Positions 1 through 9,000 of a DNA stretch of 64,000 bases are shown here, piece by piece; position 1 is the first letter of the stretch, and every line of letters starts with the position of its first letter. Below the pieces are notes generated by a model. It ran no database searches and had not been told where the DNA came from. It saw only the letters and a list, made by a program, of their open reading frames with translations. Both the position numbers and the translations under genes were made by a program. The DNA is from Tepidanaerobacter sp. EBM-38 (GTDB lineage: Bacteria > Bacillota > Thermosediminibacteria > Thermosediminibacterales > Tepidanaerobacteraceae): the NCBI GenBank assembly GCA_001896545.1, contig MPOT01000086.1:41839-105838 (forward strand), in the 5' to 3' direction.

Positions 1-2
1 TG

Positions 3-785
3 GATAATACAACTGGCAGGAAAATTTTAGAAGTATTAGAAGATAACAGCCTAAAAGTAAAATATATAGTAAATACACATGCTCATCCGGACCATTTTGG
101 AGCAAATAATTTTATAAAAGAAAACCAACCTGCTTCACTTGTAGCAGCATCACATAAAGAAAAAATTTTCATGGAAAACAGTATTTTGGAGGGAATTGTT
201 TTATACGGGGCATCTCCGATGCCGGGACTTTCTACTCGAGTTTTAAAAGCACGTGATACGACTGTTGATATCGAGATAACGGAAAACTATATTGACTTAG
301 GAGATAAAAGATTTGAGATACTGCCTTTGGAAGGCCACAGCTTTGGGCAAATAGGAGTGGCAACCGAGGACAATGTACTTTTCTGTGGAGATGCATTTTT
401 CAGTGAGGATAAAATGGAAAAATATCCGTTTCCATTTTTATTTGATGTTGGCGCTCATTTAAAGACATTGGAATTTTTACTTGAAACTGATTATGATTAC
501 TATATAATTTCGCACTGTAATGAGCCTCCCGAGAAACCAAAATCGCTTATCCAAAAGAATATTGACAATGTGAAAGAAAATCTTGAGATTATAGTCGATT
601 TCTTGGCTCAGCCATTAACAAGGGAAGACTTGACAGAACTTATAATAAAAAAGTATGATATACCGATGAATACATCACAATATTTTATAACCATATCTTC
701 AGTTAGTGCTTTTTTAACCTTCCTTCTCGAAAAACAGTCTATAAATATGGATATAATAGATGGAAAGATGTATTTCTATGCTTAA
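3..785 (+). CDS. MBL-fold metallo-hydrolase (5' truncated)
   Basis: The gene is open at the left window edge; in-frame codons run from base 3 and the true start lies outside. The visible 260 residues carry the metallo-beta-lactamase ligands in order: HAHPDHFG (HxHxDH), then a His in EGHSFGQIG, an Asp in LFCGDAFF and a final His in IISHCNEP. A C-terminal segment of about 80 residues looks like the small helical/winged domain found after many MBL hydrolases. The ATG at 171 lies after the HxHxDH motif, so it cannot be the start. Substrate unknown; a cytosolic zinc hydrolase is the safe call. It lies 24 bases upstream of typA and may share its transcript. Confidence 0.85.
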   Translation, partial: DNTTGRKILEVLEDNSLKVKYIVNTHAHPDHFGANNFIKENQPASLVAASHKEKIFMENSILEGIVLYGASPMPGLSTRVLKARDTTVDIEITENYIDLGDKRFEILPLEGHSFGQIGVATEDNVLFCGDAFFSEDKMEKYPFPFLFDVGAHLKTLEFLLETDYDYYIISHCNEPPEKPKSLIQKNIDNVKENLEIIVDFLAQPLTREDLTELIIKKYDIPMNTSQYFITISSVSAFLTFLLEKQSINMDIIDGKMYFYA

Positions 786-809
786 ATTATTAGGGGAGAT
801 GCAATAATA

Positions 810-2633
810 ATGATTACCAAGAGAGATAATATCAGGAATATAGCCATAATAGCCCATGTAGATCACGGCAAAACAACGCTGGTGGACGGTATGCTCAGGC
901 AAAGCGGTATATTCCGGCAGAATCAGAAGGTTGAAGACCGTGTAATGGATTCAAATGATTTGGAGCGTGAGCGTGGTATAACTATTCTGGCAAAGAATAC
1001 GGCTGTGACTTATAATGGGATAAAGATAAACATTATCGATACTCCCGGCCATGCGGATTTTGGCGGCGAGGTTGAACGGGTGTTGAAGATGGTGGATGGG
1101 GTGCTTTTATTAGTCGATGCTTTTGAGGGTCCTATGCCGCAGACACGCTTTGTCTTAAAAAAGGCATTGGCATTAAACTTACCTGCCATTGTAGTAATCA
1201 ACAAAGTCGACAGACAAGATGCTCGAATTGACCAAGTACTTGATGAGATACTTGAGCTTTTTATTGATTTAGGGGCCGATGATTCTCAAATAGAATTTCC
1301 AGTAGTCTATGCATCTGCCAGAGAAGGCTTTGCTAAAACAAATCTTAAAGATGATTCCAATGATTTAAAGCCTTTATTTGATACCATTGTAAATTATATA
1401 CCTGCTCCTGTCGGCGATAGTCAAGCACCGGTACAGGTGTTAATCACTACATTAGATTATGACGACTATGTGGGCAGGGTTGCTATAGGAAGAGTGTTCA
1501 GGGGGACTATTAAGGCCGGCGATGAGTACGCATTATGTAAAAAAGACGGCACGATTTCAAAGGTCAAGGTAAGCAATCTTTTTGAATTTGATGGTTTGAA
1601 AAGAGAAGCTGCAGTTTCGGCTAGTGTCGGCGATATAGTAGCGGTTACAGGTATCGAAGATATTGAGATTGGAGAAACCATCGCAGATGTAGATAATCCG
1701 GAAGCAGTGCCTTATGTCAGTATTGACGAGCCTACACTGTCAATGATTTTCAGTGTAAACGACAGCCCGTTTGCAGGCCAGGAAGGAGAATATATTACTT
1801 CAAGACATCTAAGAGACAGATTACTTAAAGAGGCTAAAAGTAATGTTAGCTTAAGAATAGAAGAAACGGACAGTCCGGATAAATTTAAGGTTTCCGGGCG
1901 AGGAGAATTGCACCTTTCGGTTCTGATAGAAACCATGCGGCGAGAGGGGTTTGAGTTTCAGGTTTCAAAACCAATGGTTATTATAAAGGAAATAAATGGA
2001 AAGAAAATGGAACCAGTTGAATCGGTAGTCATAGATATTCCAGAGGTCTACCTAGGTACTGTCATGGAAAAAATGGGTATGCGTCATGGTCAATTGGTCA
2101 GTATGGAGAACCTTGGAGGGAACTCCATAAGATTGGAATTTGAAATTCCTACTCGTGGATTATTAGGATATCGTTCTGAATTTATCACCGATACGAAGGG
2201 AGAAGGAATTATAAATGCGGTTTTTGCAGGTTTTGCTCCGTTCAAGGGTGATATACCTACTAGAAATAGAGGGTCACTGGTTGCGTTTGAAACAGGAGAG
2301 AGCAATACCTACGGCCTTTACAATGCTCAGGAAAGAGGAACATTGTTCATTGGTCCTCAGGTAAAGGTATATGAAGGTATGATAGTAGGTGAAAATTCTA
2401 GGCCGGAAGATTTGGACATTAATGTTTGTAAGAAAAAACATATTACTAACTTGCGCTCATCAACAGCCGAAGAAACCTTGAGATTAACTCCTCCGAAGGA
2501 AATGACTTTAGAAAAGTGCCTTGAATTTATTCAGGATGATGAACTGCTTGAAGTAACACCCAAAAGCCTTCGTATGAGAAAATCCATACTCTCACGTCAG
2601 GACAGGCAGAAAATAAAGGGAAGGAACAAATAA
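810..2633 (+). CDS. typA: Translational GTPase TypA/BipA
   Basis: This is a 607-residue ribosome-associated GTPase of the EF-G/LepA superfamily, implicated in 50S assembly and stress or cold adaptation. The GTP-binding motifs are all present: AHVDHGKT (residues 15-22), RGIT (55-58), DTPG (77-80) and NKVD (131-134). They are followed by the domain II barrel, two EF-G-like alpha/beta domains and the BipA-specific C-terminal domain. Length matches the family (about 605-615). A GGGGAG ribosome-binding site precedes the ATG. A rho-independent terminator follows directly. Confidence 0.97.
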   Translation: MITKRDNIRNIAIIAHVDHGKTTLVDGMLRQSGIFRQNQKVEDRVMDSNDLERERGITILAKNTAVTYNGIKINIIDTPGHADFGGEVERVLKMVDGVLLLVDAFEGPMPQTRFVLKKALALNLPAIVVINKVDRQDARIDQVLDEILELFIDLGADDSQIEFPVVYASAREGFAKTNLKDDSNDLKPLFDTIVNYIPAPVGDSQAPVQVLITTLDYDDYVGRVAIGRVFRGTIKAGDEYALCKKDGTISKVKVSNLFEFDGLKREAAVSASVGDIVAVTGIEDIEIGETIADVDNPEAVPYVSIDEPTLSMIFSVNDSPFAGQEGEYITSRHLRDRLLKEAKSNVSLRIEETDSPDKFKVSGRGELHLSVLIETMRREGFEFQVSKPMVIIKEINGKKMEPVESVVIDIPEVYLGTVMEKMGMRHGQLVSMENLGGNSIRLEFEIPTRGLLGYRSEFITDTKGEGIINAVFAGFAPFKGDIPTRNRGSLVAFETGESNTYGLYNAQERGTLFIGPQVKVYEGMIVGENSRPEDLDINVCKKKHITNLRSSTAEETLRLTPPKEMTLEKCLEFIQDDELLEVTPKSLRMRKSILSRQDRQKIKGRNK

Positions 2634-2634
2634 A

Positions 2635-2683
2635 GGAGTTGCGCAAAACTACTTAAAAAATAGTTTCGCGCACTCTTTTTTTG
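2635..2683 (+). terminator. Rho-independent terminator after typA
   Basis: An imperfect stem pairs GAGTTGCGCAAAACTA with TAGTTTCGCGCACTC around an A-rich loop and is followed by a run of seven T. It starts directly after the typA stop codon. Confidence 0.8.
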
Positions 2684-2758
2684 CTTAAAGTATGGATTTA
2701 TTTTTAAAAAATGGAAATACTAGCTTTAGCATCAAATTTAGGATAAGGAGGCATGCAC

Positions 2759-2938
2759 ATGGCAAAGAAGAAGATTGAAAGGGAAAAAACGAAAAACAAG
2801 CTTATCGTAGGGCAGGGAAAGCTTAAAGATGAATCAATAAATGATAATATGCAAGAAGACTATGAATTATCCGAGGAACTAACTCGAAACAATCGTTCAA
2901 AAGAGCAACAAAAAAAACCTAAAGAAAAGAAAATGTAA
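2759..2938 (+). CDS. Small lysine/glutamate-rich hypothetical protein
   Basis: This is a 59-residue, highly charged protein with no hydrophobic segment, beginning MAKKKIEREK and ending in a basic tail. The start is set by the ribosome-binding site AAGGAGG at 2745-2751. The first ATG (2753) lies only one base after it, while the ATG at 2759 has normal seven-base spacing. It is probably soluble and largely disordered; basic ends could suggest nucleic-acid contact, but I recognise no family. It sits alone between two terminators, so it appears to be a monocistronic gene. Confidence 0.6.
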   Translation: MAKKKIEREKTKNKLIVGQGKLKDESINDNMQEDYELSEELTRNNRSKEQQKKPKEKKM

Positions 2939-3059
2939 GGAAATTACATGCATTTATTAAAAGCTATTGCCCGATAAAAGATAGATTAAACTGGGGTTCC
3001 TGTAATCGGAACTTATAAAATTAAAAATTGAGTCAAAAAACCGCTAGAAAACTGATATG

Positions 3060-3123
3060 ATACTTCCAAAGTAGACAGTCTAATTAATTAAAATTAGATT
3101 ATCTACTTGGAGGTATTTTTTTA
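3060..3123 (+). terminator. Long-stem terminator, possibly bidirectional
   Basis: Arms of about 25 bases (3060-3085 and 3091-3115) pair with only a few mismatches and are followed by seven T. It ends the transcript of the small gene at 2759-2938 and lies just beyond the 3' end of the convergent gene at 3137-3949. Confidence 0.8.
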
Positions 3124-3136
3124 TAAATTAATATTA

Positions 3137-3949
3137 TTAATTAGCTCTTGGTATTTCAACGATCTGCTCAACCTTGAAATTGCCATATTTATCTTTTTCC
3201 TCTATGGGAACAAATTTAAATACCCTATCCCTGCCCCAAGAGTCTTTAATAACTGCTACCACCCAATCTCCTCGGCTTGATTCAAAAATATCCACAGCCG
3301 TTACTTTGCCGTAAGGAATAATCGACTTTATATCCTTAGAATTAATTTCTTTGCTATAAGTTTTGGATATATATTTTGTTGCAAGGTCGTAATTTCCGTC
3401 CATTCTGGCTCTTAAGAGTGAATTTACCGTGAGGACTCTTGCGTCTTTTATGACTTTTATGGGTTCCTCTTTAATTGGCTTTTTATAGTCAATATATCCG
3501 TCTTTAATGTAAGTTTTAGCATATCCGGTCCTTAAGAACTTACCATTACCCCACTGATAAGTGTAAGTTTCATAAAAATATCTGCCGTCATATTCCACAT
3601 TAGTTATTGAAAAACTATTATCACTTATTCTAATCGAATTACCTTTACCGGAAAAAACTCGAATCATTTTCTGACCTAGGACTTTGTAAATTTCTAAATG
3701 CTGATATCCGAAAGTATCATAGAATATTACTGCAACTTCATATATGCCGTCGCTGTCAAAGTCTTTGTAGATTTTTTGTGTATAATAATAATCATTTGTG
3801 TAAGATACATCTGAGTAAATAATGCCCGAAGGAAATATCGTATTTTCTATGTTATAGTAAATACTGTTATCTGCCGCCAGAGCAAAACTCGAAAAAACTT
3901 GAGTTAATAACAGAACAATTATTAGAGCTAAATATTTCTTATTGAACAA
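3137..3949 (-). CDS. Secreted hypothetical protein
   Basis: This 270-residue protein has a classical signal peptide: MFNKK, a hydrophobic core, then a likely cleavage after FALA at residues 22-25. There is no lipobox, so export as a soluble or wall-associated protein is expected. The start is TTG at 3949, supported by GAGGAGG seven bases upstream. A DFDSDGIYE segment resembles the calcium-binding loop of FG-GAP/VCBS-type repeats, and the C-terminal third is rich in beta-prone residues. No specific family is recognised. It is divergent from birA across a 219-bp gap that holds a perfect 14-bp palindrome. Confidence 0.75.
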   Translation of the reverse strand: MFNKKYLALIIVLLLTQVFSSFALAADNSIYYNIENTIFPSGIIYSDVSYTNDYYYTQKIYKDFDSDGIYEVAVIFYDTFGYQHLEIYKVLGQKMIRVFSGKGNSIRISDNSFSITNVEYDGRYFYETYTYQWGNGKFLRTGYAKTYIKDGYIDYKKPIKEEPIKVIKDARVLTVNSLLRARMDGNYDLATKYISKTYSKEINSKDIKSIIPYGKVTAVDIFESSRGDWVVAVIKDSWGRDRVFKFVPIEEKDKYGNFKVEQIVEIPRAN

Positions 3950-3985
3950 TTTTTTGTCCTCCTCTGATTAGTCGACTTACATAAT

Positions 3986-3999
3986 TTATGTTAACATAA
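3986..3999. promoter_or_regulatory. Perfect palindrome between the secreted-protein gene and birA
   Basis: TTATGTTAACATAA is a perfect 14-base palindrome in the divergent intergenic region. It is placed where an operator could act on either gene. It is not a canonical BirA operator, which has two TTGTTAAC-like half-sites spaced by about 15 bases. Only the symmetry is certain. Confidence 0.35.
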
Positions 4000-4168
4000 T
4001 AATGTTTTATCAGTCGATGTAATTTTGAAGGAAAACAAGTAAAAAAGTAGAAAGGTATTAATAATGTGGTAAAGATAGCAAAGATTTAATCTTTATACTG
4101 CTTTAATCTTGCTGAAGTTTTATGCAGGTTGCTATGTAAAAATAAAGACAGAAAGGTGCTGGTATATA

Positions 4169-5164
4169 TTGCCCGAAAATATTTCGTCAAACTCTGACAG
4201 GTTAAAACCAAATGAGCTTTTAATGCTTTTGCTGGCAAATAAGGGAACTTATCTTTCTGGTGAAGATATAAGTAAGAAATTTGGTATAACTCGTTCGGCC
4301 ATATGGAAACAGATAAATGCTTTAAGGGACATCGGTTATGTAATAAAATCATCTCCGCGTTTGGGCTATTGTCTGGACGAATCGCCTGATTTACTACTGC
4401 CTGAGGAGATATGGTCAAAATCTGATTTGACTGTTTTAGGCAGCAAAATTTGCTATTATTCGATTACCGGTTCTACCAATGAAGATGCAAAAAAATTGGC
4501 TCGGGAAGGGGTTCCGGATGGAACTCTTGTAATAGCTGAAAAGCAACATAAGGCACGAGGGCGAATGGGGCGAGCGTGGAATTCTCCTGACGGAGGTCTT
4601 TGGTTTTCTGTGATTTTGAGACCGCATTTTGTTCCCATGGATGCACCAAAATTAACTATTATGACAGCTGTGGCTGTAGCTGAGGCAATTATACAAACAA
4701 CCGGAATTCATGCAAAAATAAAATGGCCTAATGATATACTTACGGACGGGAAAAAGGTCTGTGGAATTCTTACGGAAATGAGTGCAGAAATGGATGCAAT
4801 AAATTATGTAATAATCGGTGTAGGAATAAATGTAAATAATGACGACTTTCCCGACGAATTAAAAGGTATAGGCACATCTTTAAAACAAATAAAGGGAGAA
4901 AATATAAATCGCTTAGCACTACTATCAGCTTTACTAAAAAAACTTGAATATTATTATATAAAAGCTGAAAATGAAGGATTCCATGAAGTATTTGAAAAAT
5001 GGCGATCATTATGCTTCAATCTGGGTAAAAAAGTTAACATTACAGGCAAAAATGATGTTTTTGAAGGAACCGCCATTGACATTGACGAGTTTGGAGCTTT
5101 GTTGGTCAGAACTGAGAACGGTGAAGTTGTTCGCGTGTTAAGTGGCGATGTATCGCTGAGATAA
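4169..5164 (+). CDS. birA: Biotin-protein ligase / biotin operon repressor BirA
   Basis: This bifunctional enzyme activates biotin to biotinyl-AMP, attaches it to carboxylase or decarboxylase carrier proteins, and can bind DNA. An N-terminal winged helix (about residues 15-70) precedes the ligase domain with the adenylate-binding loop KARGRMGRAW, the KWPNDI and GVGINVN segments, and a C-terminal SH3-like domain. I place the start at TTG 4169, with AAGGTG upstream, giving 331 residues; the frame extends further upstream, but those 20 codons have no Shine-Dalgarno sequence and no family counterpart. Confidence 0.93.
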   Translation: MPENISSNSDRLKPNELLMLLLANKGTYLSGEDISKKFGITRSAIWKQINALRDIGYVIKSSPRLGYCLDESPDLLLPEEIWSKSDLTVLGSKICYYSITGSTNEDAKKLAREGVPDGTLVIAEKQHKARGRMGRAWNSPDGGLWFSVILRPHFVPMDAPKLTIMTAVAVAEAIIQTTGIHAKIKWPNDILTDGKKVCGILTEMSAEMDAINYVIIGVGINVNNDDFPDELKGIGTSLKQIKGENINRLALLSALLKKLEYYYIKAENEGFHEVFEKWRSLCFNLGKKVNITGKNDVFEGTAIDIDEFGALLVRTENGEVVRVLSGDVSLR

Positions 5165-5170
5165 AAGAAT

Positions 5171-5267
5171 AAAACACCTTCCTGTGGTTAAAATAAAGAT
5201 AACTTAGTCTTCGATCTCCTGCACGGTAAAATACAGGATATTTGAATATAAAACAGGAGGTGTTTTT
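5171..5267 (+). promoter_or_regulatory. Leader inverted repeat enclosing the RBS of the next small gene
   Basis: AAAACACCTTCCTGT (5171-5185) is complementary, with one bulged base, to ACAGGAGGTGTTTT (5253-5266). The downstream arm contains the Shine-Dalgarno AGGAGGTG of the gene starting at 5269. A second segment, CTCCTG (5216-5221), can also pair with CAGGAG (5254-5259). The RBS can therefore be masked in two mutually exclusive ways, which suggests translational control; the arrangement could also partly serve as a terminator for birA. Confidence 0.45.
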
Positions 5268-5268
5268 A

Positions 5269-5472
5269 TTGATAGAAAAAGAGAAACAAATTGAAGAAAT
5301 ACTACAATTTGTAACAAGACACAAGGGTTCACATGCAAGTCACAATGTATGCTCAAGGATTCTGGGCGGTGAATTTTACGGAATCGATGAGCAGGTAATA
5401 AATCAGTTAAAATCGAAACTTCCGGAAATTGGCGATGATGAGATAGACTCGTGCTACTATATAATTAAGTAA
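5269..5472 (+). CDS. Small conserved-looking hypothetical protein
   Basis: This 67-residue soluble protein starts with TTG at 5269, six bases after AGGAGGTG; an upstream in-frame TTG at 5242 has no ribosome-binding site. The N-terminal third is an acidic/basic helix, followed by a segment with several His and one Cys (HKGSHASHNVCSRIL) and a C-terminal DDEIDSCYY. His and Cys residues could bind a metal, but this is speculative. Its last eight bases overlap the 3' end of the convergent cca gene. No family recognised. Confidence 0.6.
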   Translation: MIEKEKQIEEILQFVTRHKGSHASHNVCSRILGGEFYGIDEQVINQLKSKLPEIGDDEIDSCYYIIK

Positions 5473-6799
5473 GCTGTTCAGCAGCAAGAGTAGTTTTAGC
5501 AATCTCAAGCAATGCGGCTTTATTGTTCAATGATGGATTTTCTATAACCTTGTCCAAGAGAATATTTAATATTTTACCGACTTGGGGTCCCGGAGAAATT
5601 CCCAATTCCGACATAATATCTTCGCCGGTTACCGCCAAGTCTTTTATTTGGTAATCACCACATTGTTCATTTTTTATTATCTCAATATCCATAATTAATT
5701 TTTTTAATCCCGGCGAATACACCCTGTCAAAACCGCTTGCTATTTTATCTGCTACTCGCAAATCTATCAGATTGTATATATTCTCCCATCCTACTTTCGA
5801 TATAAGCCTTCTGGCATCAGCTAAAGATGAGTTTTCCGTGTAAAAAAACATATGGTTTTCAATCAAAAGAACCACTTTTTTTATAGTCTTATTGTCAAAC
5901 CTTAATCTTTGCAAAATTTCTCGTGCAGCAGCCGCCGATTCAATCTGATGTTTGGGAAACCTCAAACCTTCTTCGCAGTTTACAGCAGTTTCAGGTTTTG
6001 AAATATCGTGCAAAAGTGCTGCAAGTCTTAAAGGCAGTGTATTCCTGATAACCTTGCAGGCGATAAGGTTGTGCTCTAATACATCCACAGGTTTATTGGA
6101 ATGCATGACTCCCATACCGGCCATAAGCTCAGGTATTATATAATTCATAAGGTCTGTTATGACAAGTGTTACTAACCCGTCAAAATTATAATCCGCCGTT
6201 AAAATTTTTGTAAGCTCATCGCGTATTCTTTCTTGAGATACGCCGGTAAGCTCCTTGGCATGAGATTTTAAAGCATACAATGTTGAAGCATCAATTGAAA
6301 ATCCGAGCTGCGCCTGGAACCGAGCCGCCCTCATAGCTCTGAGAGGGTCCTCCCAAATTCTTCTTGTAGACCCGGTGCATTTAATTACGCCATTTTTTAT
6401 ATCTTTTATTCCGTCGAATGGGTCTATAAGTTCATCATCAATAGGGTCATAAGCAATAGAGTTTATTGTAAAATCACGCCTTGCAAGATCAGTATATATG
6501 CTTCCTCCAAAAACATAATCGGGCTTTCTTCCGGGGGCATCATTGCGGAAAGGAGTTATCTCGACCTTTAATCCATCAGCAATTACCAACATGGTGCCGA
6601 AATTTCCATAAGGCTTAGCATTTGGAAAAACTGACTTTATTTCATTGGGAAAAGCACTTGTGGCTATATCAAAATCAGAATTTTGACGGTTCATTATCAA
6701 GTCCCTTATTGTGCCGCCGACAACATAAGCTTCAAATCCTGATGCTCTAAGTTTATTACATATTTTCTTTATGGCAGATGGCATGCTCATTTGAATCAT
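5465..6799 (-). CDS. cca: CCA tRNA nucleotidyltransferase with HD domain
   Basis: This class II nucleotidyltransferase adds or repairs the CCA end of tRNAs. The N-terminal head has the GGTIRD motif and the metal-binding DFD of NSDFDIAT, then RRDFTINSIAYD and the RAARF region of the neck. An HD phosphohydrolase-like domain (LLHDISKP) follows, and the C-terminal tail completes about 444 residues, typical of clostridial enzymes. The frame extends to an ATG at 6820, but that lies almost at the predicted transcription start and has no Shine-Dalgarno sequence, so I prefer the ATG at 6799. Confidence 0.92.
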   Translation of the reverse strand: MIQMSMPSAIKKICNKLRASGFEAYVVGGTIRDLIMNRQNSDFDIATSAFPNEIKSVFPNAKPYGNFGTMLVIADGLKVEITPFRNDAPGRKPDYVFGGSIYTDLARRDFTINSIAYDPIDDELIDPFDGIKDIKNGVIKCTGSTRRIWEDPLRAMRAARFQAQLGFSIDASTLYALKSHAKELTGVSQERIRDELTKILTADYNFDGLVTLVITDLMNYIIPELMAGMGVMHSNKPVDVLEHNLIACKVIRNTLPLRLAALLHDISKPETAVNCEEGLRFPKHQIESAAAAREILQRLRFDNKTIKKVVLLIENHMFFYTENSSLADARRLISKVGWENIYNLIDLRVADKIASGFDRVYSPGLKKLIMDIEIIKNEQCGDYQIKDLAVTGEDIMSELGISPGPQVGKILNILLDKVIENPSLNNKAALLEIAKTTLAAEQLT

Positions 6800-6833
6800 A
6801 ATAAAAAACCCCGAATTCATAGTATTTAAATAT

Positions 6834-6861
6834 ATTATACACTAATATACTTGCTTAACAA
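6834..6861 (-). promoter_or_regulatory. Candidate sigma-A promoter of cca
   Basis: On the minus strand TTGTTA (6861-6856) is followed after 16 bases by TATAAT (6839-6834). The predicted start of transcription falls about 30 bases before the cca ATG at 6799. Confidence 0.45.
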
Positions 6862-6926
6862 AGCATGGCAGGGAACAAAATATAAAAACAAAATTGTTTA
6901 CATAGAACTTATATTTTTTTAACCTA

Positions 6927-6976
6927 TTGACACCACCATATATATAATATATACTGTGTATATACGATATATACAG
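6927..6976 (+). promoter_or_regulatory. Promoter and operator of the GntR/ABC operon
   Basis: TTGACA (6927-6932) and TATACT (6950-6955) are spaced by 17 bases. An interrupted palindrome at 6954-6976, with outer arms CTGT and ACAG and AT-rich inner arms, is symmetric at 18 of 23 positions. It overlaps the -10 box and transcription start, an ideal position for autorepression by the GntR protein encoded just downstream. Confidence 0.75.
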
Positions 6977-6989
6977 ATTAGGAGGCACT

Positions 6990-7376
6990 ATGTTTATACC
7001 AATTTCTAATAATAATCCGAGGCCTCTTTATGAGCAAATCTCTGAGGGAATAAAAACTAAAATATTAAGGGGCGAGCTTATGCCGGGAGATGCCCTTCCG
7101 TCTATAAGACAGTTGGCTCAAGATTTAAAAACCAGCGTTATTACGACAAAGCGCGCTTATTTTGAGCTGGAGCAGCAAAAGCTTATTGTTATGCGCCCTG
7201 GTAAAGGCAGTTTTGTAGCGGATTATGATGTGGACGAAATTACATCTTTGAGTTTGCGCAAAATTCAACAACAAATGAGAGAGATAGTTGATGAGGCCAA
7301 AAGAACCGGAGTTTTACGTGAAGATCTTGAAAACATTTTTTATAAAATCTTGGAGGAGGAATATTGTGGAAGATAA
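6990..7376 (+). CDS. GntR-family repressor, YtrA subfamily
   Basis: At 128 residues this is a short GntR regulator: an N-terminal winged helix (about residues 10-75, with LPSIRQLAQDLKTSVITTKR as recognition region) and only a short helical tail. That architecture defines the YtrA group, which usually controls the ABC transporter genes beside it and its own promoter. TAGGAGG precedes the ATG. The 3' end overlaps the ATPase gene, so the two are translationally coupled. The ligand is unknown; related systems respond to cell-wall-active peptides, which is only an inference here. Confidence 0.88.
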   Translation: MFIPISNNNPRPLYEQISEGIKTKILRGELMPGDALPSIRQLAQDLKTSVITTKRAYFELEQQKLIVMRPGKGSFVADYDVDEITSLSLRKIQQQMREIVDEAKRTGVLREDLENIFYKILEEEYCGR

Positions 7377-8235
7377 TATTTTGGAGATAATAAACCTAAA
7401 TAAAAATTATGATAAATTTAAGCTATGTGATATAAATATCACGCTGCCGCGAGGCTATATAATGGGATTTGTAGGTGCGAACGGTGCAGGAAAGACTACC
7501 ACAATAAAACTTATCATGAATATGATTCGAAGGGATTCCGGTAAAATAAATGTAATTGGTAAAGACAATATAAAATATGAAATACCCATAAAAAATAAAA
7601 CAGGATATGTAGGCGAACAACCGGTTTTTTATGATGATTTGACGGTGGGATGGACAGCGAATTTTGCAGGGAAATTTTATTCGGATTGGGATGGGGCAGC
7701 TTTTAATGAATTATTGACAAGATTTGGTGTAGATAAAACAAAAAAAATAAAACAGCTTTCAAAGGGAATGAGGATGAAAACGGCATTAGCCATTGCACTT
7801 TCCCACCGGCCTGAGTTTCTTATACTGGATGAACCGACTTCGGGGCTTGACCCTGTTATAAGAGATGAGTTGCTTGATATATTGATGGAGTTCATTCAAG
7901 ATGAAAGGCATGGAGTATTTTTTTCATCACATATTACCTCGGATATAGAAAAAATAGCAGACTATGTAACACTTATCGACAATGGCAAGATAATCTTTTC
8001 GGAAGAAAAAGATAAAATCTTAAACGACTGGAAGTTGGTCAAAGGTGATATCAATAAATCAGATGATTATAGAGATGACCTGGTAGGTCTAAAAGTATCA
8101 AAGACAGGTTTTAGCGGTATCGTGAAAGACATAGATGCTTTTAAAGCTTGTCATGATATGTCTTTGCTTACTATAGATAAAATAAGTCTTGATGATGTAC
8201 TACTGCATCTTGCAAAAAAGGAGAATCAAAAATGA
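7366..8235 (+). CDS. ABC transporter ATP-binding protein (YtrB-like)
   Basis: This 289-residue ATPase carries Walker A GANGAGKTT, the signature LSKGMRMK, Walker B LILDEPTSGLDP and the switch His in SSHITSD, with an extra C-terminal domain of about 80 residues. It starts at GTG 7366, after GGAGGAGGA, within the last codons of the gntR gene. It is paired with the permease whose gene overlaps its stop codon. An exporter or resistance role is inferred from the YtrA-linked context; the substrate is not visible. Confidence 0.9.
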   Translation: MEDNILEIINLNKNYDKFKLCDINITLPRGYIMGFVGANGAGKTTTIKLIMNMIRRDSGKINVIGKDNIKYEIPIKNKTGYVGEQPVFYDDLTVGWTANFAGKFYSDWDGAAFNELLTRFGVDKTKKIKQLSKGMRMKTALAIALSHRPEFLILDEPTSGLDPVIRDELLDILMEFIQDERHGVFFSSHITSDIEKIADYVTLIDNGKIIFSEEKDKILNDWKLVKGDINKSDDYRDDLVGLKVSKTGFSGIVKDIDAFKACHDMSLLTIDKISLDDVLLHLAKKENQK

Positions 8236-8894
8236 GACATCTAGTTATAAAAGATCTTTATGTAAATAGGAAGTATATGTCATTTGTTTTGCTATTCTTG
8301 GCAGCTATATTGGTTTTAAAGGGAAGCTCAGCTCCAATGGTATTATTTGGAGTGGGTATAACTTCATATGGTGTGCTTATAAGAAGCTGCTACTATGATG
8401 ATAAAGATAGGGGTGACATATTCTTAAGGACACTGCCGATAAAAGCATCCACCATTGTTTTAAGTAAATACATTTTGGGTATCTCGGTATTATTTATAGT
8501 AGTAGCAATTTGCCTATTGTTTGCCATCTTGAGCGGACAAAACTTGGATATCTATTTTGCAAGTTTTGCCTTCTCGATTTTAGCTATAAGTATTGTCTAC
8601 GCCATTTACCTGCCGATATTTTTTAAGTACGGTTATGTAAAAGCTGCAACCTCTCAATCAGTATTGTTTATTATAATTATGGGAGCTTCTTTCGGCTTTA
8701 AAGAATTAATAAATATTACAAATTTCCCAGTGCCGGTTAACCAATTGCATCGGTTTCTAACTCCTCTAATCAACTTTATCAATGAGATTTCAAGGAGCAA
8801 TATAATATTATTGCTGACACTTTCTGCAGTATCACTTGTTATACTTGCAGTATCAGCAAAACTTTCTATAAAATTTTATGATGCGGGAAAATAA
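8232..8894 (+). CDS. ABC-2 type permease subunit
   Basis: This 220-residue integral membrane protein has about six hydrophobic segments and no soluble domain of note, typical of an ABC-2 half-permease. The ATG overlaps the ATPase stop codon by four bases, indicating a tightly coupled pair. It would form the membrane channel for the preceding ATPase. Substrate unknown. Confidence 0.8.
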   Translation: MRHLVIKDLYVNRKYMSFVLLFLAAILVLKGSSAPMVLFGVGITSYGVLIRSCYYDDKDRGDIFLRTLPIKASTIVLSKYILGISVLFIVVAICLLFAILSGQNLDIYFASFAFSILAISIVYAIYLPIFFKYGYVKAATSQSVLFIIIMGASFGFKELINITNFPVPVNQLHRFLTPLINFINEISRSNIILLLTLSAVSLVILAVSAKLSIKFYDAGK

Positions 8895-9000
8895 AAGGGC
8901 CATCACTTTACAGCTCATAACTTTTTAAAAGTCCTCATCGCAATTACTGCCTCATATGTTATAATAAACCAAGAGGTAAATTGTAAGGAGGTCGTGCATA

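Noticed and set aside
6851..6862. TTGCTTAACAA as a possible Rex box near cca
   Set aside because: Only one half-site fits; the opposite arm is missing, and the sequence is better explained as the -35 region of the cca promoter.
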